Assembly: GCA_024234055.1 (NCBI GenBank)
Contig: JACKOW010000006.1
Location: 202,409-266,408, forward strand
From: Rhodanobacteraceae bacterium
GTDB lineage: Bacteria > Pseudomonadota > Gammaproteobacteria > Xanthomonadales > SZUA-5
Direction: 5' to 3'
DNA: 64,000 nt
The stretch's first letter is position 1; each line of letters starts with the position of its first letter. The translations under genes and the position numbers were made by a program. Shown here piece after piece: positions 51,755 to 58,471 of this stretch. The notes below the pieces were generated by a model. The model saw only the letters and a list, made by a program, of their open reading frames with translations. It was not told the origin of the DNA and ran no database searches.

Positions 51755-51997
51755 GCCCGCATTTCTCACGCCTGTTGCGGAAGATCGCGCAGGGCTTTGC
51801 GCCCATCGCAAGGCGCGACGACGAGGAATGGTGGTTCCATTGCGAGGAGGAGCAACGCTGCGATGGGCGCAAAGAACCAGCGAGGGCCGCAAAGCGGGCG
51901 AATGCTGATGTAAGCGCCCTGACTGCGTCCAGATCTGGAATCCCGCGCCCATCAAGATATCAGGGCATTCGCCCGCGCAGGTGTGAGAAATGCAGGC
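51755..51997. mobile_element. TA-flanked structured element, copy 2
   Basis: This is a 243-bp copy between TA dinucleotides (51753-51754 and 51998-51999). The ends are GCCCGCATTTCTCACGCCTG and CAGGTGTGAGAAATGCAGG. The backbone is nearly identical to copy 1. The first stem reads CTTTGCGCCCATCGCA with TGCGATGGGCGCAAAG; the second reads GCGGGCGAATGC with GCATTCGCCCGC. Both remain paired although the bases differ from copy 1. The 59-nt loop between the arms of the second stem is unrelated to that of copy 1. Its right end is 22 bp before the protease start codon, so it may supply that gene's promoter or leader. Confidence 0.8.
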
Positions 51998-52019
51998 TAA
52001 GACACAGGAAACCACCACC

Positions 52020-52757
52020 ATGAAAACCACACGCCTGCTGACGGCCGTGTTGCTTGCGATCGGCCCCTGGATGGCCCACGCCGCGCCGGCAAAGTCCGAA
52101 TTGATTTCGGGCGTCAATGATGTCCAGTTCGCCTCGGCGAGCGAACAGCCCTTTCTCGGTAGCGGCTTCGTGATTGAGCACGAGGGCCGCTACTTCGGTG
52201 TCACCGCAAAGCATGTGCTGCTGATGCGCAACGGCGGGCCGCCAGCGACGACCGATGTGGCCGGCGAACTTGGCCATTGGAATCTGCGCGATCCGCGTAG
52301 CCGCGAGACCCTTGCATTCGGGCCGCTGCTCAATGGCGATCCCGCCGAAGCCGTCACGCCTGATGTGCTCAAGCTCGACACTCTGCTGTTCGAGCTCAAG
52401 AATCCCGGCCCGTTCAAGGCCCTGCATCTGGCGGCTGCCGAGCCCAAGGCCGGTGACACGCTGCGCGCGATCGGATGTTCCTACGCCACCGAAGCCAGCT
52501 GCGCCCAGGATCAGTACGCGGGCAAGTTCATCGAGCGGCAGGGATCCAATCTGTTGATCGACCTTGGCGAGCAATCGCTGGAACAGATGTTCGGTCTGTC
52601 GGGCGCGCCGGTGCTCAATTCGGCCGGAGAAGTGGTGGGCATCGTTTCCAACGTGCTGCCCGATGCCAAAGGCACGCCGCGCTTTGCACCCGTCGACATC
52701 GTCTATCTGCGCACCTTGTTGAACACGGTGGCTTCAGAGGCATCCGAGCCGGGCTAA
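52020..52757 (+). CDS. Exported trypsin-like serine protease
   Basis: This is a 245-residue protein with signal peptide MKTTRLLTAVLLAIGPWMAHA. A chymotrypsin-fold triad is visible: His in YFGVTAKHVLLM, Asp in LKLDTLLFELKN and Ser in FGLSGAPVLNSAGEVVGIVS. There is no PDZ domain. Two cysteines (IGCSYATEASC) could form a disulfide. The GLSGAPV form is typical of secreted bacterial trypsin-like peptidases. The ATG at 52020 gives the cleanest signal peptide; upstream codons lie in the mobile element. Function and target are unknown. Confidence 0.85.
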   Translation: MKTTRLLTAVLLAIGPWMAHAAPAKSELISGVNDVQFASASEQPFLGSGFVIEHEGRYFGVTAKHVLLMRNGGPPATTDVAGELGHWNLRDPRSRETLAFGPLLNGDPAEAVTPDVLKLDTLLFELKNPGPFKALHLAAAEPKAGDTLRAIGCSYATEASCAQDQYAGKFIERQGSNLLIDLGEQSLEQMFGLSGAPVLNSAGEVVGIVSNVLPDAKGTPRFAPVDIVYLRTLLNTVASEASEPG

Positions 52758-52921
52758 GCGCTTTGTCCGCAGGGCGTACGCAGCTTGCAGAAAGGTCTGG
52801 CAAGTCCTGGGCGGACTTGTCCAGGCCTGAACTCGCAGGCGGCGAGCCACCGCTTCCTTTCCGTGGACGCACCTGACAGGTGCTTGATTCTCCGCGTAGC
52901 TGACGTCGGGCGGGTAGCGAG

Positions 52922-53497
52922 TTACTCCGCCCGCCTGGCGTCCGTTCCAATGGTCGCTTGCAGCGCCGGCGTGGGCACCGGCGCATCGGCGGCGGGACCC
53001 TGGTACAGGGTTGTGTAGCTGGTGCGAAACAGCAGCCAAGCGCCATGCTCGCGCTTGGCCAGACTCACGAAGCGCCCGACAAATGCGCTGCCATCATTGA
53101 AGTCTTCGCGCAGCACATAGCGCGACAGCGCCAGATCCCCGAACACTTCGATGCTCAGGGGCGCCATGTGCGTCGCGACCGCATGGCCACCACCGGCGTG
53201 CCAGCGCTGCACATCACTCAGAAAGGCTGCACGGTCGCGGGCGACACCGCCATCGCCCCAATTGCTGTAGTCCGCATGGAACAAGTCGGCATAGGCATCG
53301 AAGCCCTTTTCCGCGAGCACCCGGGCAACACCCTCTTCCAGCTGCCGAATCGCAGCACGATCCTGCTCCGCGGCGGGATCGGCCAGCGCGGCCTGGCCAA
53401 GCAGCATGGCTGCCGCCAGAACCGGAAGGCCGATCCAGCGCCTGAAGGAGCCCGGAAAAGCGCTACGTTCCTGCCTGCCATCACCCATTCGATTCAT
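52922..53497 (-). CDS. Exported SnoaL-like/DUF4440 protein
   Basis: This 191-residue protein has a long signal peptide (RWIGLPVLAAAMLLGQAALA). The mature domain (AAIRQLEEGVARVLAEKGFD, YADLFHADYSNWGDGG, LSIEVFGDLALSRYVLREDF) is an NTF2-like cone of the SgcJ/DUF4440 group. Members are often small-molecule-binding or isomerase-like proteins of unknown substrate. AAGGAAC lies just upstream of the ATG. It has its own transcript between the protease and amidohydrolase genes; 53498-53703 shows nothing recognisable. Confidence 0.85.
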   Translation of the reverse strand: MNRMGDGRQERSAFPGSFRRWIGLPVLAAAMLLGQAALADPAAEQDRAAIRQLEEGVARVLAEKGFDAYADLFHADYSNWGDGGVARDRAAFLSDVQRWHAGGGHAVATHMAPLSIEVFGDLALSRYVLREDFNDGSAFVGRFVSLAKREHGAWLLFRTSYTTLYQGPAADAPVPTPALQATIGTDARRAE

Positions 53498-53703
53498 GTT
53501 CGTTCCTTTGCCGTGTTTCGCGCAGCCCGGGCGGCGGGCGACGTTGGCATGGCGCCCAAGGTTCGACAATGGGCTATCGGTCATGACTGCAGCAGGCAAC
53601 AGGCCCGCGAGGCCAGGGTCATTCCCAGGCGAGCGAGCGTCGGCGCGAATCCGGACCTCGTGGCCTGAAAGACCGGCCAGCGCGGTTTCGCAAAAGCTGC
53701 CGT

Positions 53704-55248
53704 TCAGCAGGCTCGCTTGCGCCCGGACTGGTGCCCCGGTGCAGCGCAGGCATCGGCGGCCAAGGTTTCCCGCTTGATCACTCGGCCACCGAGAATCACC
53801 TGGTCGATGTGGTCGAAGGCCTGGACCGAGGCCAAGGGGTCGGCGCTGAGCAGCAGGAGGTCGGCGCGCTTGCCCACTTCGATGCTGCCCAGTTCCCCGT
53901 CCAGTCCAATACTGCGGGCGTTGTCCAGGGTGGCGGCGAGCAGGGCTTCGTGCGGTGAGAGTCCGGCGTCCTGAAGGAACTGCAGCTCCAGCAGCCCGTT
54001 CAAGCCCGGCGGGTTGGTGTAGGTGGGGCTGGAGGGTGTGTCGCTGCCGAGCAGCAGGCGGCCGCCCTGCGCGTGCAGGTACCGCACCACCAGCTGCAAT
54101 CGGTCCAGTGCCACCTGGCTGGTCTGGCGGGGATCGCCGTTCGCTTCGGCCCCCAGGAATTGCTGCACGAGTTCCGTGCGCTGGAGATTCTGCTCCATCT
54201 TGCGCCGGAACCACTGCGCGTCCTCGCTGCGATAGAAGTCCAGCAGGGCTGCCGGTACCGCCTTGCGCAACCGGGGATCGTCGAGAAAGGCCGGATCGAA
54301 GAGGCGCAATTCTGCGCCCAGCACCTGGCTGGTCGGCTGGATGGCGATGCCGGCAGCGATCAACTCATCCAGCAGCTTCGCGATTGCCGGTGGCAGCTTC
54401 CGCTCTGCATTGTGCGCATCCCAGTGCCACAGGCCGTGGGCAAGCACGTCGACTCGGGCCGCCAGTCCTTGCCGGTAACCGGCCAGGCTGTTGGCATGGT
54501 GCACATGGCGGCGCCCGCGCGCCTTCGCTGCCTGGTGGACGTCCGCGATCAGGGCATCCGAAGGCACTGGCCAATCCCACAAGCCGGCGAAGCCGGTTTC
54601 GAAGTAGGTCTTCACGCAGATGGCCGGCGTGCGCGCGACCTTGGCCAGCACGGCGTCGGGCGTGTGCTCTTCGGGTTCATAGCCTTCCGGCATGGATTCG
54701 CGTTGCGCCGGATCATCGAGCAGATAGGGGGTGCGATTGCGCACCGATTCGGGCAGGAAGGCCTCGCCGTAGCCACCCGGGAAGGGCAGCGACTTGCAGT
54801 AGGACAGGCCTGGCGCCAAGGGCAATGCCCGCCACTGGCGAATGAAGTCCTCGCTCTCGTTGAGATCGACGAGGTGGGTGAAGCCGAAATACAGGTAGCT
54901 GCGCGGCTCCTGGGCCAGAAAGGCCGCACGCAGCTCCGGATGAGCCTGGGCCTGATCCTCGCGCAGCCCGGCGTCACTGCCCAGATGCACATGGCTGTCG
55001 ATCAAGCCGGGCGTCAGCCAACGGCCGCGCGCGTCCAGCGTCTGGTCAAAGCGACCCCGCGGCCGCGATTGGCGGATCTCCGCAATCCGGCCATCGCGCA
55101 CCAGCACGTGGGCGTGAACCAGCGGCGCGGCGCGCTCGGGAGAGACCAGAATGACGTCACTGATCAGAAGGCTGTGGGCGTAGAGCGGGGCATTGCAGGC
55201 GAGCATTGCCGCAAGAAGCAACTTTGCCGGCAGGTTCGGGCGTGGCAT
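53704..55248 (-). CDS. Exported metal-dependent amidohydrolase
   Basis: This is a 514-residue protein with signal peptide LLLAAMLACNAPLYA. It has the amidohydrolase (imidazolonepropionase-like) core: the metal-binding DSHVHLG near residue 77, a Lys in ICVKTYFE that fits the carboxylated ligand, HVHHANSLAG, VLAHGLWHWD and the final Asp in LLLGSDTPSSP. The C-terminal beta-sandwich ends with GSIEVGKRADLLLLSADPL. Enzymes of this kind hydrolyse cyclic amides or dipeptides. The AraC-type regulator is divergent, 92 bp away, and may control it. Confidence 0.9.
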   Translation of the reverse strand: MPRPNLPAKLLLAAMLACNAPLYAHSLLISDVILVSPERAAPLVHAHVLVRDGRIAEIRQSRPRGRFDQTLDARGRWLTPGLIDSHVHLGSDAGLREDQAQAHPELRAAFLAQEPRSYLYFGFTHLVDLNESEDFIRQWRALPLAPGLSYCKSLPFPGGYGEAFLPESVRNRTPYLLDDPAQRESMPEGYEPEEHTPDAVLAKVARTPAICVKTYFETGFAGLWDWPVPSDALIADVHQAAKARGRRHVHHANSLAGYRQGLAARVDVLAHGLWHWDAHNAERKLPPAIAKLLDELIAAGIAIQPTSQVLGAELRLFDPAFLDDPRLRKAVPAALLDFYRSEDAQWFRRKMEQNLQRTELVQQFLGAEANGDPRQTSQVALDRLQLVVRYLHAQGGRLLLGSDTPSSPTYTNPPGLNGLLELQFLQDAGLSPHEALLAATLDNARSIGLDGELGSIEVGKRADLLLLSADPLASVQAFDHIDQVILGGRVIKRETLAADACAAPGHQSGRKRAC

Positions 55249-55340
55249 GTTTGGTCTCCGAGGACGGGGGCGGCCAGTTTGTCCAGCCCCGTCTGCGGCC
55301 GCGACCTGAATCCTGTTTGAGGACCTCGGAGATTTTCTGC

Positions 55341-56381
55341 ATGCAGGCGCTGAGCACATGGGTGAGCTTTGGCGCGGCGCTGGTGGCGATCATGCTCGCG
55401 GGGCATTTGCTGCTCTCGCGGCAGCGCGGCGGCGGATTGGGATTACTGCTGCTGTGCCTGCTGGCGGTGCAGGCGGGCTCTCTGGGGCTGCAGCTGCTGC
55501 GCCCCGGCATGTTCCCGCCGGCCTGGCGGGCCATCTCTGGTGCCGCCTTGCCGGGGCTGCTTTTCCTGCTGTTCGAGCGAGCCGACACCCGCTGGCGGCC
55601 GCTGGACGCTCTGCACCTGGTCCCGCCCGCGATCATCGCCGCGCTGGTGGCCTGGCCCGCGTCCGGCAGCTGGCTGGACGCCGCGCTGCTGCTGCTGATG
55701 CTGGGCTATGCACTGGCCCTGCTCAGCCGCGATCGCCGGGATCTGGGACAATCCCTGCGCCGTCAGGCACGCCTGTTGGCTGCGGCCAGCTTGCTCGCTC
55801 TGGTGCTGGTCGATGGTCTGATTGGCTGGTCACTGGCCCACGGTGATCGCCTGACGGAGTCGCCCTGGCTACCTTTTGGGGCGCTGGCGCTGCTCGCCCC
55901 GGGCATGCTGCTGTTTGTCTGGGCCTGGCGCGATCCGGAGTGGCTCGGCCGCTTGCGCGAGACCCTGTCGGCGGTCCCGGATGGCTCCACCGAGCCACTA
56001 GCCGAGGCCTCGATCAGCGATCCGGCCGCGTCCGCAGACGCCATCGCCCTGTGCCAGCAACTGGAACAACTGCTGCGCGCAGAGCGTGCCCATGCCGAGT
56101 TTGGCATCAGCCTGGCCAAACTTGCTCGGCGCTTGCGGGTACCGGCTCGCCAGCTGTCAGTGGCGGTCAACCAGGTGCACGGCCGAGGCATGCGCACCCT
56201 GCTCAACGACTGGAAAGTGGCTGACGCCGCTGCCCAGTTGCGCGACCCCGAGCTTCGGGACAAACCGATCACCGAGGTGATGTTCGATGCTGGTTTTCAG
56301 ACCAAATCGAATTTCAACAAGGAGTTCGCGCTCCGGCACGCGATGTCGCCGAGTGCCTACAGGGCCAGTTTCGATCGCTGA
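55341..56381 (+). CDS. Membrane-bound AraC-family regulator
   Basis: This is a 346-residue protein. The N-terminal 210 residues contain seven hydrophobic segments (STWVSFGAALVAIMLAGHLL through LLAPGMLLFVWAW). The C-terminal 100 residues are an AraC DNA-binding domain with two helix-turn-helix units (ISLAKLARRLRVPARQLSVA; ITEVMFDAGFQTKSNFNKEF, then MSPSAYRASF). Regulators with this layout sense an envelope or extracellular signal through the membrane part. It is divergent from the amidohydrolase gene, its likeliest target. ATG 55341 opens directly on the first helix. Confidence 0.9.
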   Translation: MQALSTWVSFGAALVAIMLAGHLLLSRQRGGGLGLLLLCLLAVQAGSLGLQLLRPGMFPPAWRAISGAALPGLLFLLFERADTRWRPLDALHLVPPAIIAALVAWPASGSWLDAALLLLMLGYALALLSRDRRDLGQSLRRQARLLAAASLLALVLVDGLIGWSLAHGDRLTESPWLPFGALALLAPGMLLFVWAWRDPEWLGRLRETLSAVPDGSTEPLAEASISDPAASADAIALCQQLEQLLRAERAHAEFGISLAKLARRLRVPARQLSVAVNQVHGRGMRTLLNDWKVADAAAQLRDPELRDKPITEVMFDAGFQTKSNFNKEFALRHAMSPSAYRASFDR

Positions 56382-56439
56382 GCTGGTTGCGCGCAACGGC
56401 CCTCTGGCGGGCAACCTTGCTCAGGCTGTCCGCGAGTGC

Positions 56440-56475
56440 GCGATCGGTGAGTGTCCGGACATGTCCGCGATCGGT
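56440..56475. promoter_or_regulatory. Possible operator: TGTCCGGACA palindrome between direct repeats
   Basis: In the 345-bp gap before the serine hydrolase gene a perfect 10-bp palindrome TGTCCGGACA is bracketed by two copies of GCGATCGGT. The arrangement looks like a protein-binding site, but no promoter boxes were recognised nearby, and it lies about 250 bp before the gene. The rest of the gap (56382-56726) shows nothing else. Confidence 0.25.
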
Positions 56476-56726
56476 TCGAACTCGATGGAAAGCCTGATTT
56501 GGCCTGAGAAGAGGGTTTTTCCGGCGAGTTTCGCAACTGGCATCCAAATTGCAACCGGCATCTGGATGCCGCGCCTGGGTGCGAGAAGCACGGACAGGCG
56601 CGCTGGCCTGCGCGCCTATCGCCTGTCCTCTGGCTCTCACGCCCGGACTTGCCACGCGTGTTGCACCGGTCGGGTGCCAGGACACGCATCGTTCTCCCGA
56701 GCAATTGCCGAACAGGTCAAAAGACA

Positions 56727-58157
56727 ATGAGGTTTCTGATCAAGATCGCGGGGCTGACCCTGCTCTGTGCAGCGCGAATGGTCGTCGCAGGGGACGCTTC
56801 AAGCGTCTACAACGAGGCCTTCCAGAAACTCCATGAGCGCGGTCAGTTCAATGGGGCAGTACTGATCGAAAAGGATGGAAAGGTCTTGCTGGACACCGAG
56901 TTGGGTGTCTCCGATGCATTCGACCAGACGCCGCTGACCCGGAACAGTCTCTACCGGCTGGCATCGGTGTCGAAGACCCTGACAGCCACGGCGCTGCTGA
57001 CACTGGTCGAGAAAGGGAAGATCTCACTGGATGACCCGGTCCAGAAGTTCCTGCCCGAATTCCCCTATGAAAAGCCAACCGTGCGGCATCTGCTGGAGCA
57101 CAGCAGCGGCCTGCCCGAGTACATCTTTGGCCTGGACTACGCGCCCGCCACGGGCGGAGCGCTGACCAATCGCGACCTCCTGACATGGCTCGCGGAGCAG
57201 AAGCCGCCGTTGGCCTTCGAGCCGGGCGAGGGTTGGGACTACTGCAACACCGGCTATGCCTTGATTCCCCTGATCATCGAGCAGGTCTCCGGGACCGACT
57301 ACCCGGCATTCCTGCGCAAGGCCGTGTTGCGCAAGAGCGGCATGCGCAATACCTATCACATCTCGGAACTTGACCCGCAACGGCGCCGCCGGGTGGCACA
57401 AGGCCATGGCTTTGACTACGCCTCCGCCAGCGATCTGCGCGTCGACCAGCACCCGGTACTGTCAGCAGAGTTCCAGGCTGACCAGGTTTATGGCGCAGGC
57501 GACATCTACTCCACGACCCGGGATTTGCTGGCCTTCGACCATGCACTGCGGGCCGGGAAAGTCATCGGTGCAAAGATTCAGAAGCAGGCCTATACCTCGC
57601 TGATGCTCCCCGAGGGCTTCCCTGCCGGATACGGGCTCGGCTGGCAGGTGGCAGAGACCGACTACACCGGACGAATCATCCATCACCACGGCCAGGGCGA
57701 TGGCTACCGAACCCGCTTCTACCGATTCCTCGACAAGGGCATCACTATCGTCATTCTGCAGAATGCCCGGGAGCTGTACGCTGATGCGGCGCTCAGAGTC
57801 GCCCAGGAATTGGCATTCAAGGGCCACTACACGCTGCCAGTGCCTTCGCTGGCCGAGGCTTTGAGCCTGACGCTGCACCAGGATGGCCTGCAGGCGGCGC
57901 TGGCGCAGATGGATGGCGCTCGCTCGAACGCAAAGGCGTGGTCGCTGGTCTCGCGAGACCTCAACAATCTCGCCCTGACCTACTGGTTCGCCGGCGACAG
58001 ACCCTCCGCTCTGGCGCTGATGAAAGGCTACTTGCAACTCTTCCCCGAGGACCCGGCTGTCTATCTGGCTCTGGCCGAGGCTCTGGGTGAGGACGGCCAG
58101 ACCGAGGCCGCACGTGAATACCGGCGCGAAGCGGAGGAAATCGCCCACAAGCCGTGA
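56727..58157 (+). CDS. Serine hydrolase of the class C beta-lactamase/PBP family
   Basis: This is a 476-residue protein with signal peptide FLIKIAGLTLLCAARMVVAG. The catalytic SxxK is in LASVSKTLTATALL, the YxN motif in WDYCNTGYALIPLI, and the third motif is HHG in IIHHHGQGDG in place of KTG. The C-terminal 110 residues have helical, TPR-like segments (LAEALSLTLHQDGLQAALAQ, FPEDPAVYLALAEALGEDGQ). Proteins of this kind are esterases or D-aminopeptidases rather than true antibiotic resistance enzymes. The ATG at 56727 is not preceded by a good Shine-Dalgarno. No operon partner. Confidence 0.9.
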   Translation: MRFLIKIAGLTLLCAARMVVAGDASSVYNEAFQKLHERGQFNGAVLIEKDGKVLLDTELGVSDAFDQTPLTRNSLYRLASVSKTLTATALLTLVEKGKISLDDPVQKFLPEFPYEKPTVRHLLEHSSGLPEYIFGLDYAPATGGALTNRDLLTWLAEQKPPLAFEPGEGWDYCNTGYALIPLIIEQVSGTDYPAFLRKAVLRKSGMRNTYHISELDPQRRRRVAQGHGFDYASASDLRVDQHPVLSAEFQADQVYGAGDIYSTTRDLLAFDHALRAGKVIGAKIQKQAYTSLMLPEGFPAGYGLGWQVAETDYTGRIIHHHGQGDGYRTRFYRFLDKGITIVILQNARELYADAALRVAQELAFKGHYTLPVPSLAEALSLTLHQDGLQAALAQMDGARSNAKAWSLVSRDLNNLALTYWFAGDRPSALALMKGYLQLFPEDPAVYLALAEALGEDGQTEAAREYRREAEEIAHKP

Positions 58158-58424
58158 CCGGGCGGCAGCCGCGATAGCCGAGGCCGCAGGGCTCGCCGTG
58201 AAGGACACAGATCTCCGCCATCAAGTGGAACTTCGCCAGCCATCGCAGCACCGGGAGCTTCGCGCTGGCCCTGCGCAAGGTTGTTGCGCCGCGCAATGAC
58301 AGCGCCATCGCAGACCCGTCATCGAAGGACGCCGAGCAGAAGCCCGCGGGCCGGAAGGACGGGGCCGGTGAGCTTCGCCGCCATCATCAGGCTTGCGTGG
58401 TCGGCGGGTTCCAGTGCGGCAGGC

Positions 58425-58459
58425 AAAAAAAAACCCGCCCGCGCGACTGCGCGGGCGGG
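58425..58459 (-). terminator. Intrinsic terminator for the 58.5-61.4 kb secreted-protein gene
   Basis: On the minus strand an 11-bp stem (CCCGCCCGCGC and its complement around a four-base loop, 58434-58459) is followed by nine T (58425-58433). It lies 13 bp after the stop of the secreted-protein gene. The remaining 58158-58424 stretch after the serine hydrolase gene has no visible feature. Confidence 0.92.
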
Positions 58460-58471
58460 CGGGGTTACTGC

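Noticed and set aside
56727..58157. Antibiotic-resistance class C beta-lactamase
   Set aside because: The third motif is HHG rather than KTG and there is a C-terminal TPR-like extension, which fits esterase/peptidase relatives better.
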